Source: Saprospiraceae bacterium
GTDB taxonomy: Bacteria > Bacteroidota > Bacteroidia > Chitinophagales > Saprospiraceae
DNA length: 64,000 nt
Reading direction: 5' to 3'
NCBI GenBank assembly: GCA_029262995.1
Contig: JAJCYH010000025.1
Location: 16,256-80,255, forward strand
The translations under genes and the position numbers were made by a program. The notes under the pieces are model-generated. The model was not told where the DNA came from. It worked only from the letters and a program-made list of their open reading frames with translations, and ran no database searches. Below are positions 54,968-63,849 of this stretch, piece by piece (position 1 is the first letter of the stretch; each line of letters begins with the position of its first letter).

Positions 54968-55754
54968 ACATATCCACCATACTCATACGGTTTCCGTGTA
55001 AATGTTCAGTACCATCCACATATAGAGTAGTACCACTAATGTAGGATGATAGTGGACTAGCGTAAAAGCAAACAGCATTAACTACATCATCAATTGTTCC
55101 CAAGCGTTTCATCAGGATTTCATCCTTCGCCTTTTCCAATAAAGCTTGAACAAATGAATTGTATTGTTCCAACCCCGAGGAAACTATAATACCTGGTGCA
55201 ATTGCATTCAATCGAATGTTAAATCTCGCCCATTCCTGAGCTAATGTCTTGGTCATATTCTCTACACCAGCTCTTGCCGCACCAGTATGTACCATCCCCG
55301 GAAAACCTCTAAATGTACTTGCAATAATATTAACCACTACACCATTTTCCTGAGGAATGAAAAAGTGCTTTGCACAGGCTTTAGTCATATAGAAAGTACC
55401 GTTCAAGTTATTATTGATGACTGCATTCCAACCATTCTCAGAAATATTTTCAGCAAGGGAAGGAAACTGTCCTCCAGCGTTATTGACTAGAATATCTAGC
55501 CTTCCCATCTTTTGAGAAATGGCTTCCATCAGTTTTTCAATTTCATCGGTTTTTCTGATATCACAGACATGGCCTTCGCATTCTCCACGCTTCTGTAAGT
55601 CAGAAACTGCCATTTTAAGCTTTTCTTCATTTCTAGAACAGATAAAGACTTTTGCGCCAAGCTCAATAAATTTTTGAGCAATACCAAAACCGATACCACT
55701 TCTTCCACCTGTTATTAACGCAATTTTACCTTTAAATAAATCTTCTTTATACAT
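54951..55754 (-). CDS. SDR-family enoyl-CoA reductase-like protein (PECR-like)
   Basis: 267 residues. NAD(P) motif TGGRSGIGFGIA, NNAGGQFPS, and VHTGAARAGVENMTKTLAQEWA. At the usual YxxxK site it reads HTGAA, as in the peroxisomal trans-2-enoyl-CoA reductase (PECR) and 2,4-dienoyl-CoA reductase group, which do not use the classic Tyr/Lys pair. Role in unsaturated acyl-CoA reduction is inferred from this and from its neighbours. Confidence 0.85.
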   Translation of the reverse strand: MYKEDLFKGKIALITGGRSGIGFGIAQKFIELGAKVFICSRNEEKLKMAVSDLQKRGECEGHVCDIRKTDEIEKLMEAISQKMGRLDILVNNAGGQFPSLAENISENGWNAVINNNLNGTFYMTKACAKHFFIPQENGVVVNIIASTFRGFPGMVHTGAARAGVENMTKTLAQEWARFNIRLNAIAPGIIVSSGLEQYNSFVQALLEKAKDEILMKRLGTIDDVVNAVCFYASPLSSYISGTTLYVDGTEHLHGNRMSMVDMFKNLS

Positions 55755-55825
55755 TTGAACTGTTGTTTGATTTGAAGATAAGCATCAATTAATAAGTAAC
55801 CAGTAATTTTATTAATTAAAAAGAC

Positions 55826-56830
55826 ATGAAGGTAATTAGTATACAGGATGGAAAAGCACTTGGTAAAATCAAAATGGAAGAACGCCAGCCATCGGTTCTA
55901 CGAGATGATGAACTTAGAATCAAATGGCATGCTAGCTCATTAAATTTTCATGACTATCTGGTTGCGATAGGAGGTATTGTTGTTCCAAAAGGACGTATTC
56001 CAATGTCTGATGGAGCCGGTGAGGTAATCGAAAAAGGAAAAGATGTACACGAGTTTAATATCGGCGACAGGGTGATGTCTTTGTTTTTTCCAGCGTGGCA
56101 GGAGGGAAATGCATCATTTTCTAAGATTGCGGGAATAACCGGGGAGAGTATTGATGGTTGTCTCTGCGAAGAGAGTTGCCTGCCTGCTCAATATGTTACC
56201 AGAATACCAAAAGCATTCAGCTATGCGGAAGCAGCTTGTTTGCCTACAGCGGCATTAACCTCTTGGAATGCCATCATGCATACAGCTCCGATTTCATTTG
56301 GTCAGTCACTTATGGTACAGGGAACAGGTGGTATGTCAATGTTTGCTTTGTTATTTGCCATGGCCGCAGGAGTAGAGGTTTATGCCTCAACTTCTTCTGA
56401 AGAAAAGTCGGAAAGACTAAAGTCTTTAGATGTCTCTGGGGTTGTTAATTATAAAGAAGATATGTATTGGGGCAAGAGTATTTTCAAGATGTCAGGAGGA
56501 GGTGTAGATCAGCTTATAGATGTTGGAGGAGGATCAACTATGAAGCAATCTATGGAGGCCATAAAGATTGGAGGTCATATTCATGCCATTGGTATTCTGG
56601 GAGATGGTAGGAAGGGTGAAATTACCTTTCCAAAGCTATTCTTTAAGTTTATTAAAATGGAAGGTCTTGCAGTGGGCAGTAAGGAAATGCAAAACCGGAT
56701 GGTTAAAGCTTTGGATTTAAATCCGATCAAACCTATAATAGACAAAAGCTTTGGGTTTGACCAATTGACTCAGGCGTTTGAATATCAGATGTCTGGCAAG
56801 CAATTTGGAAAGATAGTGCTTGAATGGTAG
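55826..56830 (+). CDS. MDR-type NAD(P)-dependent alcohol dehydrogenase/quinone reductase
   Basis: 334 residues. Fold motifs: SDGAGEVIEKGKDVHEFNIGDRVM, LPTAALTSWNAIMH, VQGTGGMSMFALLFAMAAG (Rossmann GTGG). Two Cys in CLCEESC, but the catalytic-zinc ligand set of classic ADHs is not obvious, so it may be a zinc-free reductase. The coding strand is richer in G by eye than its neighbours. It ends just before a bidirectional terminator and tRNA-Ser. Confidence 0.85.
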   Translation: MKVISIQDGKALGKIKMEERQPSVLRDDELRIKWHASSLNFHDYLVAIGGIVVPKGRIPMSDGAGEVIEKGKDVHEFNIGDRVMSLFFPAWQEGNASFSKIAGITGESIDGCLCEESCLPAQYVTRIPKAFSYAEAACLPTAALTSWNAIMHTAPISFGQSLMVQGTGGMSMFALLFAMAAGVEVYASTSSEEKSERLKSLDVSGVVNYKEDMYWGKSIFKMSGGGVDQLIDVGGGSTMKQSMEAIKIGGHIHAIGILGDGRKGEITFPKLFFKFIKMEGLAVGSKEMQNRMVKALDLNPIKPIIDKSFGFDQLTQAFEYQMSGKQFGKIVLEW

Positions 56831-56855
56831 GAATAAATAAATAGATGAAATAAAG

Positions 56856-56882
56856 AAAAGCCATCCAAATGGGATGGCTTTT
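56856..56882. terminator. Bidirectional terminator between the MDR gene and tRNA-Ser
   Basis: Perfect 11-bp stem AAAAGCCATCC / GGATGGCTTTT (56856-56866 with 56872-56882), loop of 5 bases, T-rich on both strands. It serves the MDR gene on the plus strand and tRNA-Ser on the minus strand. Confidence 0.9.
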
Positions 56883-56889
56883 CTTTTGG

Positions 56890-56977
56890 CGGAAGAGGAG
56901 GGATTCGAACCCCCGGTACGATCTCTCGCACGCCGGTTTTCAAGACCGGTGCATTCAACCAGCTCTGCCACTCTTCC
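56890..56977 (-). tRNA. tRNA-Ser (TGA)
   Basis: 88 bases, long variable arm (class II), acceptor GGAAGAG paired with CTCTTCC, anticodon TGA in CTTGAAA, T-loop GGTTCGAATC. CCA is encoded directly after it (56889-56887). A -7 box TACTTTTG is 28 bases upstream. Confidence 0.95.
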
Positions 56978-57004
56978 TTAGCTTCGTTTGATTTCAAAGC
57001 GTGG

Positions 57005-57012
57005 CAAAAGTA
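57005..57012 (-). promoter_or_regulatory. -7 promoter box of tRNA-Ser
   Basis: Minus strand TACTTTTG followed by CCACGC; matches TAnnTTTG with the CC extension also found at tRNA-fMet and tRNA-His. 28 bases from the tRNA 5' end. Confidence 0.5.
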
Positions 57013-57094
57013 AAATCTATTTTCTAATAAAAAAAGAATAGAGCCAAAAAAGACTCTATCCATAATTATAATTGGTTAACGAATGATTATTTGC

Positions 57095-57775
57095 CTAGGA
57101 GAGACTGGATATATCCCTAATCAAAATACTTTTTCTTTTGAAATAGATCTGATTTTGTCTCTTGAGATCATTTAATACGTAAGTCACTGTTTGTCGTGAT
57201 GTACCTGTATAATTTGCTATATCTTGTTGAGTTAAACTATGTTTGACGAGCATTTCTAATCCGATCTGACGACCATTTATTTTGGCGTTATCCTTTAGGA
57301 AATCGATGATTCGTTCTCTGGCGTCCTTGAATACCAAGGATTCAAACCTTTCTTCAACGTACATCAATCTTGTTCCAAGCATTTTTATAAATCGATCGGT
57401 TAGTTGCCAGTTGTTTTTAAGGTATATCTTAAAATCATGAGAACTAATATGCAGACACATCACATCTTTATCTACTGACTTAGCAGAATTGGACCTAGTG
57501 CCCTGTGCTGAAATATATTCTGTTCCAAATAATGATTTGGGGTGAATTATGGTTTTTATTACTTCTCTTCCGTCTAAAGACTTAGAAATAATCTTTACAA
57601 CACCATTTATTAATATATATACATCATCTGCAGGATCATCTACACGATATATTATTTGATGTTTGTTGTACTTCTTTACATTACTAAGTTCGGCAAGATC
57701 TAACAATTCTTGACCAGACAAGTCTTCAAATAAAGACACTTCACTCAGATTTCTAACTTTGGTACTTAAATCCAT
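57095..57775 (-). CDS. Crp/Fnr-family transcriptional regulator
   Basis: 226 residues: a cyclic-nucleotide-binding-like beta-roll (about 12-120, ending in a glycine-containing KSLFGTEYIS) and a C-terminal winged HTH (about 148-222) with LTQQDIANYTGTSRQTVTYVLNDLKRQ. It lacks the Cys cluster of Fnr, so iron-sulphur sensing is not indicated. Effector unknown. A lone gene on the minus strand. Confidence 0.92.
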   Translation of the reverse strand: MDLSTKVRNLSEVSLFEDLSGQELLDLAELSNVKKYNKHQIIYRVDDPADDVYILINGVVKIISKSLDGREVIKTIIHPKSLFGTEYISAQGTRSNSAKSVDKDVMCLHISSHDFKIYLKNNWQLTDRFIKMLGTRLMYVEERFESLVFKDARERIIDFLKDNAKINGRQIGLEMLVKHSLTQQDIANYTGTSRQTVTYVLNDLKRQNQIYFKRKSILIRDISSLS

Positions 57776-57913
57776 TCTCCAGTTTTTTTTAATAAATTGG
57801 TGTAAGCTGACGTGAAGACTAATAGTGTAATTATAGCAGTCTTACGCCAAGAAAAAATTCAAGGTGATTAAAGGTGGATTTAGTGGAAAATAAAAAATGG
57901 TCTTTGCAAGAGG

Positions 57914-58789
57914 TTATTCGATTACAATCGAATCAATGACGGTGCTGTGCAAAGCAAACAGTCCGTAACCATTAGAAATGTTAGTAAAGGTAGTAGTGGG
58001 TAATAAAAAGGGATTTGAATTGGATTCTGTCAACTGAGACAGAGATTTATGATAAAGATAATAATCCTCCGTTACAGTTTTAAGATTAAGGTGTAAAAAT
58101 GAGCCTTTTAAGAGCTCAATATCCAATGAATTCAAAATATTTGCATAAAATGACAAATGCTTGTCTTCTGGTAACTTGTCATAATCAATAAGTATGCCAT
58201 TTCGTTGAGTTAATATCTCTGCACCGTTATAAAGCTTCCTGAAATCAGTTATTTCTAATTCATCAGAATTTCCCTCGGCATCGATTAAATAGACATTTAT
58301 ATGATAATAGCTTTTGAAATTCGGAGATTTTTCAAGTGTCAAATCGATTTCAATTTTTGTTTCGCCTTCGCTCACAAAAGCACTTTCTGCAATTAAAGAC
58401 CCTGGTCTAGGTGCAGTAACTTCAGATTTTACCTGTGGAATTATATTTTGAGCTGGACTAATCTTCAAAAAATAAGTCTCCCCTTCATGAAAACTAAAAT
58501 CCCCAGGCATTTGCCAAAAGCTTTCATTGTCGGAAACTGCAGTCAGCTTTTTAGATACAGGATTATTCTCTTCAAAGACTTCAACCAATAAGTCTTCAGG
58601 AAGATTAGCCTGCTCGCCCGCATTATTAATAGTAGTATGAATCCTTATAACTTGCCCTGGTAGTTCAGTTTCGATCTCACCACTCACAACAATACTAAAA
58701 CTGTCATCCCAGTCTTCAGGTGTATACTCTTTAATACAAGAATTAAAAAGTGCCACGATGAATAATAAAAACAAAACTTTTATTGGCAT
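57914..58789 (-). CDS. DUF4249 lipoprotein
   Basis: 291 residues with a lipobox signal (VALFNSC, Cys18) and a DUF4249-type beta-sandwich (GEIETELPGQVIRIHTTI; DLLVEVFEENNPV; GETYFLKI). These proteins typically accompany a STN-type TonB receptor, as here (91 bases downstream of it); probable surface ligand-capture accessory. Last gene of the fec-type operon. Confidence 0.85.
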   Translation of the reverse strand: MPIKVLFLLFIVALFNSCIKEYTPEDWDDSFSIVVSGEIETELPGQVIRIHTTINNAGEQANLPEDLLVEVFEENNPVSKKLTAVSDNESFWQMPGDFSFHEGETYFLKISPAQNIIPQVKSEVTAPRPGSLIAESAFVSEGETKIEIDLTLEKSPNFKSYYHINVYLIDAEGNSDELEITDFRKLYNGAEILTQRNGILIDYDKLPEDKHLSFYANILNSLDIELLKGSFLHLNLKTVTEDYYLYHKSLSQLTESNSNPFLLPTTTFTNISNGYGLFALHSTVIDSIVIE

Positions 58790-58880
58790 AACTTACTATA
58801 GGCATTAATGATTAGCTAAGATATTAAAACTAATTTATATATGTATTTATTAAGAACCCATTATTAGTCCTAGAGACAAA

Positions 58881-61568
58881 TTAGAAACTAAGCTTGTAAG
58901 AAAGCGTAGGCAGAACGGGCAACAAGGTGACATCTTCAAAACGGATAGGGCCGATAGGATCAGTCAAGTCAACAACGACTTCCCTGTAAAAAGCATTTTG
59001 ACGATTATAAACGTTATAGAGCCCAATTGTAAAAACGGAATTCCCCCAGGAGTAGTTATTTCTAAAATTAAAACCAAAATCCAATCTGTGGTAATCTGGA
59101 AGCAAAGCATTATTGATGCCCTCATAAACCAAAACTAGAGTAGGGTCACTTCCATTCTCTGAATACTCAAAATAACGAGCTCCAGATGGCATGGTTACCG
59201 GTGTTCCTGATGCATATTGCCAATTGATCGCAAAATCAAGGTTGGGGTTAAGCTTATGAACCACAGAAGCATGAAGAATATGTCTTCTGTCAAATCTGAA
59301 TCTAAACCTGTCACCGTTATTAATCTGATCAAATTGCCTATCTGACCATGATAATGTATAGGCTAGATTGAAGTTGGTTTTACCGTGGCCTTTATTAAAA
59401 GTAACTTCCATACCATAGGCTCTTCCCTCTCCTATTGGAATTTGAGATTCCCAATTAGAATTTTCTGATATATCAATCAGCTCTTCATTACCGTATCTTG
59501 TAAGGTTTTGCATTTCCTTTAAAAAGAATTCGATGCCTATCAATCCAAGATTTTGAGTTTTAAAGAAATGACCTGTGGAGACCATCCATGATCTCTCCGG
59601 TGCCAACTTATCTGTCGATGGCAGCCACACCTCAATTGGTACTCCAAGTCCTGTATTCACAAGCGAGTGCAAAAACTGTCCTGCTCTACCCCACGATGCT
59701 TTAAACGTATAATTCTCAGAACCTGTACTGAACAAGATTCTAGGTTGAGGAATGTGATATTCCGTATTTTTTGCTTTTACGTACAAATGATTATAACCCA
59801 GATTTAACCTTGTGTAAGGGCCCCATTTAAATTCATCTGAAATGAAAAACTCATATTCCTCAGAGGCAAGGTCAGGGCTTTGGATTTGCTTCTGGAGATC
59901 TGATTCTAAAATAGGTGTATCGAATAATGTCAAGGAATCGGATTGATCAACCAATAATAAAGAAGGGCTGAAAATATGCTTAACATAGGCAGCTCCAAAC
60001 TTGATATGTTGTCTAGCATTGGGTATGTAATCAAATTCTAACCTATTTCCAATATCCTGTATCCTACTTTGGTACATTCCTGCCTCATAAATTGAACTTA
60101 ATATATTGGATTGTAACTTATCTCGAATTTCCAATCTATCATGATCGAAAGTACTAAATTTGTAATCCGAAGAATATATTGAAGCATTCACAAACATCTT
60201 GTGTGACAAGCGCCAATTCCAACGTACCGATGCCAATGTATTGCCCGTATTCCAGTTTACTTCATCTCGGTCAAGAAACCTAAAGTCTCCATCTTCCGAT
60301 CTTGTTGTTACATCAGAATCAAATTGATCACTTCCATTGTAGTAACTGAAATAGATTTTGGAATTCTTCCCTAGGCTAAAGTTTAGTTTAGCATTAAGGT
60401 CATAAAAATAAAAATTGGTTCTTCCTTCTTTATCGATGCGCCTATTTAGTGCTTCTGTTGCTGAACCGATCCAAGGATCTACAAAAGTTCTACGGGCAGA
60501 AACCAAAAAAGAGGCTTTATCCTTTATAATGGGGCCTTCTATACTTGCTTTTGCTGTAAATAACCCGACGCCAACATTAGCATGTAATTCTTTGAAATTC
60601 CCTTCTCTTGTTCGGATATCCAAAATTGAAGATAATCTCCCAGAATAATGTGCGGGGATTGTTCCTTTATACAAGTTAGCACTCTTAATTACATCTGAAT
60701 TGAATATAGAAAAAAGCCCAAAGGCATGCTGAGCGCCATAGACGGGTATGCCATCGAACAATATCAGGTTTTGATTCTCTGATCCTCCCCTGACACTTAT
60801 ACCACCAAAGCCATCAGCACCCGAAGAGACACCAGCAGACGTTAATGCAGCACGTATCACATCTGGTTCTCCTGCTAGTGGAAGTGTTCTTTTAATTCTG
60901 TCAAGAGACATATTGGAAACACTTACAAGTTCATTTTCTTTATGAACAAGAGGCTTTATCTTCAATTCAGATATTACAATTTCGCGCAAGTAATTAGACG
61001 GCTGTAAACTGATATTGACTGTTGTATCTTTTTTAAGCTGCAGCTCTATAATTTCACGTTCAAAACCCAGATAGGAAATGTAAATCCGTTGTGTTCCTTT
61101 TGGCAAGGTTAAGCTGTAAAATCCAAAATTATTGGTAAAGGCAATTTCAGAGTTGTCAAAGGTATAAAGGTGTGCATCAATTAGTGCTTCCCCAGATTGA
61201 CCATCTAGTACATATCCAGAAAAACTAATTCTATCTTCTGCGTCACTAAGTTGATTCCTTACTATGGACAGTTGATTGCCGACAATTTTATATTTTAACT
61301 TATGAGCTTCAATCAGGTAATCTAACACCTTACCCAGTCGCTCGTTTCTTACTGAAAGGTCGACTAGTGAGTCTGAAGGTATGATTTGATCTTGCCAAGC
61401 CAAAGTTACGCCTGATAATTCACTGAGATCAAACAATACATTCCTCAGTGTTTTTTGCTCGCAAGAATAGTCTATTATCTTTTCGTCAGGAATAATGCGT
61501 TGTGCATTCCCTTCGGAATAGATTCCAAGAAAGATTAGGAGGATTATGGATTTTTTAAAAAAAGGCAT
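58881..61568 (-). CDS. TonB-dependent receptor with STN (FecA-type) signalling domain
   Basis: 895 residues: signal peptide, STN domain (about 25-103, SCEQKTLRNVLFDLSELSGVTLAW), a carboxypeptidase-regulatory-like domain (about 112-190), plug (about 210-310 with ADGFGGISVRGGSENQNLILFDGIPV) and barrel to the C-terminal Phe (SYKLSF). The STN domain touches the FecR homologue to report ligand binding. Ligand unknown; no siderophore or sugar gene adjacent. Confidence 0.93.
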   Translation of the reverse strand: MPFFKKSIILLIFLGIYSEGNAQRIIPDEKIIDYSCEQKTLRNVLFDLSELSGVTLAWQDQIIPSDSLVDLSVRNERLGKVLDYLIEAHKLKYKIVGNQLSIVRNQLSDAEDRISFSGYVLDGQSGEALIDAHLYTFDNSEIAFTNNFGFYSLTLPKGTQRIYISYLGFEREIIELQLKKDTTVNISLQPSNYLREIVISELKIKPLVHKENELVSVSNMSLDRIKRTLPLAGEPDVIRAALTSAGVSSGADGFGGISVRGGSENQNLILFDGIPVYGAQHAFGLFSIFNSDVIKSANLYKGTIPAHYSGRLSSILDIRTREGNFKELHANVGVGLFTAKASIEGPIIKDKASFLVSARRTFVDPWIGSATEALNRRIDKEGRTNFYFYDLNAKLNFSLGKNSKIYFSYYNGSDQFDSDVTTRSEDGDFRFLDRDEVNWNTGNTLASVRWNWRLSHKMFVNASIYSSDYKFSTFDHDRLEIRDKLQSNILSSIYEAGMYQSRIQDIGNRLEFDYIPNARQHIKFGAAYVKHIFSPSLLLVDQSDSLTLFDTPILESDLQKQIQSPDLASEEYEFFISDEFKWGPYTRLNLGYNHLYVKAKNTEYHIPQPRILFSTGSENYTFKASWGRAGQFLHSLVNTGLGVPIEVWLPSTDKLAPERSWMVSTGHFFKTQNLGLIGIEFFLKEMQNLTRYGNEELIDISENSNWESQIPIGEGRAYGMEVTFNKGHGKTNFNLAYTLSWSDRQFDQINNGDRFRFRFDRRHILHASVVHKLNPNLDFAINWQYASGTPVTMPSGARYFEYSENGSDPTLVLVYEGINNALLPDYHRLDFGFNFRNNYSWGNSVFTIGLYNVYNRQNAFYREVVVDLTDPIGPIRFEDVTLLPVLPTLSYKLSF

Positions 61569-61633
61569 CTCTTATTGAAAGATCTTGGATAATGTAATTT
61601 TGCTTGCTTGGTTTTTGGGAGCTTAAGTAATTT

Positions 61634-62773
61634 TTAATTGGATTTTATATCACTGACTTCAATTTTTCGCAATCCTTTTCGTCTGATGGTCATCTCAATC
61701 GACTCATGTAGCAAATCAAGGCAGTCATTCAGATTATTAGACATAGATAAAGTGGCAGTAAAATTGATATTCTCCATAGAGGAATTATCAGTAAGTTCAA
61801 CATCAACACCATAAAACCTTTCAATATTCTTGAATACATCTTCAAGAGTTGTATTGTCAAATACCAAAATGCCTTTATGCCATTTATAAGGATTAAGCTT
61901 TGGCTTATCTGCTTGGCTTAAGGTCTTATTATTTTTATTAAACACTGCCCTTTCTCCCGCTTTAATGATATACGCATTATTCTGACCATCATAAAGTACT
62001 AGGAATCCTTTTTGGACGTCAATCGTAACTATATTTTCATCTGTATAATTTTGCAAATTGAAAGCTGCATTGCGAGTACCTACTGAAACATTGTCACTTA
62101 ATCCAAGGAAAGCCTGGCTTTCGTTTATTGATTTCAATTCAAAAAAGCCCTGACCAGAAAAATCTTCTATTATATAATTCTTTTCTGCTGGCTCAAACAA
62201 TGACGCTACAGGGGAATATAATTGACTACTAGAATTAATTAAATTTTCATGCTTTTTATCCTCTAAAATCGTAAAGAGCTTTTCGTAGTCTTGTTTTTGA
62301 TTATCGGAAAGCATAGAAGATGCGCCTAGCATATAACCAGACTCAGGTGCCAAAGTCAAGGAAGAGAATTCATCCAGCTGCATGGTCATTACATGCATAT
62401 TATCATTTGTAATTCGCTGGCTAGCAAAAATGCCAGAAAAATAAATTAAAGTGATAAGGCTTATTACGAATAAAATAAGGATAGGAAGCTTAATTGAAAA
62501 ACTTAGCTTCTTTTTGGCTAAAGCCTCTAGAACAGAAGGCTCTGCTTTAGGTATATCATATGTTCTTGTAAAGTTTTGGAAAGCAGCATCGGTATTTACA
62601 GACATACCCTGTTTGTATTGGCCAGAAAGATTCCAAACAGATTTGAAGTCATCCATTAATGCGGAATTGTCCTTGCTCGTATTTAACCATGAACTCAGGT
62701 CCTTCAATTGAGATGCATCAAGTTCCTTGCTTAATTTTCGGGTGATTAGAGATATGTAAAATTCCTTGTTCAT
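61634..62773 (-). CDS. fecR: FecR-family anti-sigma/signal transducer
   Basis: 379 residues: cytoplasmic N-terminal domain (1-90), transmembrane helix (about 96-118, FSIKLPILILFVISLITLIYFSG), periplasmic FecR domain (about 200-300, GFLVLYDGQNNAYIIKAGERAVFNK) and a C-terminal DUF4974-type domain (LVFDNTTLEDVFKNIERFYGVDVEL) that binds the receptor STN. Couples receptor state to the sigma factor encoded upstream. Confidence 0.92.
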   Translation of the reverse strand: MNKEFYISLITRKLSKELDASQLKDLSSWLNTSKDNSALMDDFKSVWNLSGQYKQGMSVNTDAAFQNFTRTYDIPKAEPSVLEALAKKKLSFSIKLPILILFVISLITLIYFSGIFASQRITNDNMHVMTMQLDEFSSLTLAPESGYMLGASSMLSDNQKQDYEKLFTILEDKKHENLINSSSQLYSPVASLFEPAEKNYIIEDFSGQGFFELKSINESQAFLGLSDNVSVGTRNAAFNLQNYTDENIVTIDVQKGFLVLYDGQNNAYIIKAGERAVFNKNNKTLSQADKPKLNPYKWHKGILVFDNTTLEDVFKNIERFYGVDVELTDNSSMENINFTATLSMSNNLNDCLDLLHESIEMTIRRKGLRKIEVSDIKSN

Positions 62774-62796
62774 GATTACTGTTATAATGACACAAT

Positions 62797-63375
62797 TTAT
62801 AAGAGGATACCCCTATCAGAGCTATTCATTTTTTCGGCGTTTTTGAAGTTAATCATCTCTTCTCTGAGTATTCGCAAAGCTTTTGACATTTGGTTCTCTA
62901 CTGTTTTGACAGAAATTTCCATTTTAGCGGCTACTTCTTTATAACTTAATTGCTCAAATCTGTTTAACACAAAAACCAATCTACACTTCTTGGGCAATGA
63001 ATCTATCACCTTGTGTAAATAAGCTACGAGCTCATTATATTCCATCTGCTCTTGAGAATTGGATTCATTATCACCCAATTCATAGTTAATATCGTCCGTA
63101 TCTACAAATCCTCGTTGGCTTTTCAGTTTGTTTAATGACCTGTTGTACACAGATCTCTTCAAATAGCCAATAATAGATTCAATATTAAGGTCAGCAGCTT
63201 TTTTATAGAGTTCAAAAAGAACTTCTTGGACGATATCTTCCGCCAAACTCAAATCTCTGGTTATTCTTACGGCAGTCAGACAAAGCGTTTCATAATATTG
63301 TTTAAAGATCAACTCAATGCCTGCTGAGCTGTCTTGATTAAATATTGCAAGTAATTCTTTATCTGTGTAAGTCAA
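62797..63375 (-). CDS. fecI: ECF sigma factor, FecI-like
   Basis: 192 residues. Region 2 (about 12-75, AGIELIFKQYYETLCLTAVRITRDLSLAEDIVQEVLFELYKKA) and region 4 HTH (FEQLSYKEVAAKMEISVKTVENQMSKALRIL, about 135-165). Drives the receptor operon; gated by FecR. First gene of the operon. Confidence 0.94.
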   Translation of the reverse strand: MTYTDKELLAIFNQDSSAGIELIFKQYYETLCLTAVRITRDLSLAEDIVQEVLFELYKKAADLNIESIIGYLKRSVYNRSLNKLKSQRGFVDTDDINYELGDNESNSQEQMEYNELVAYLHKVIDSLPKKCRLVFVLNRFEQLSYKEVAAKMEISVKTVENQMSKALRILREEMINFKNAEKMNSSDRGILL

Positions 63376-63393
63376 TTAATAGATATATGCTGC

Positions 63394-63401
63394 CAAATTT
63401 A
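63394..63401 (-). promoter_or_regulatory. -7 promoter box of the fec-type operon
   Basis: Minus strand TAAATTTG followed by GCAGCAT; matches TAnnTTTG, 19 bases upstream of fecI. No good -33 element was seen. It may give basal housekeeping transcription. Confidence 0.4.
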
Positions 63402-63550
63402 GCGAAAAAAATATACATATCCCATTTCTGTTATATGTAATTATAACTTATTCAGTATTATCGATATTAAAAATATTTATATTTAAAAATATCACATACA
63501 ATCTTCAATATTTATTTTCTCATAGTATTTTATATTGTTTTGATTAATAC

Positions 63551-63558
63551 TATTTTTG
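63551..63558 (+). promoter_or_regulatory. -7 promoter box of tRNA-His
   Basis: TATTTTTG followed by CCTTCCC, with TTTT at -33 (19-base spacing). 52 bases upstream of the tRNA, as at tRNA-fMet. Confidence 0.55.
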
Positions 63559-63609
63559 CCTTCCCTAAACGATGAAAGGCTTTAATAAGTCTTATATTTA
63601 AAATTAAAT

Positions 63610-63684
63610 GGTGGTTGTAGCTCAGTTGGTTAGAGCATCGGTTTGTGGTATCGAGGGTCGCGGGTTCGAATCCCGTCTTCCACC
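63610..63684 (+). tRNA. tRNA-His (GTG)
   Basis: Anticodon GTG in loop TTGTGGT; G at position -1 paired with C73, as in tRNA-His; D-loop and T-loop GGTTCGAATC standard. Acceptor positions 5-68 and 6-67 are U-U mismatches as read, yet the rest folds well. CCA is not encoded. Followed by a strong hairpin that would end transcription. Confidence 0.93.
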
Positions 63685-63687
63685 CTA

Positions 63688-63790
63688 CTGACGCAAAAAA
63701 AGAGATCCTTTGTGGTCTCTTTTTTTGGTCAGCATGGGCTGACCCGCGGAAGTAGTGCTGACGCAAAAATGATTTCTTTTTGGTCAGCAT
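63688..63790 (+). repeat. Two hairpin repeats (first acts as tRNA-His terminator)
   Basis: Two copies of a unit starting CTGACGCAAAAA and ending TTTTTGGTCAGCA: 63688-63734 and 63758-63789. The first folds as CTGAC...AAAAAAAGAGA / TCTCTTTTTTT...GTCAG, and its T-run fits a terminator. The second pairs TGCTGAC with GTCAGCA over a smaller loop. A further GTCAGC/GCTGAC pair joins them. Confidence 0.75.
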
Positions 63791-63849
63791 TATCATATAA
63801 GATTGCGAAATGAAGTGAAGAAAGCCTCGGCAGTATTATACAATCTAAT

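Noticed and set aside
56717-57063. Two minus-strand ORFs over tRNA-Ser
   Set aside because: They read through the tRNA gene and its terminator; no start signal and no coding character outside the tRNA.
63530-63796. 88-aa minus-strand ORF across tRNA-His (contains TGFEPATLDTTN)
   Set aside because: It is the antisense reading of the tRNA and hairpin repeats; this peptide pattern is a well known false ORF.
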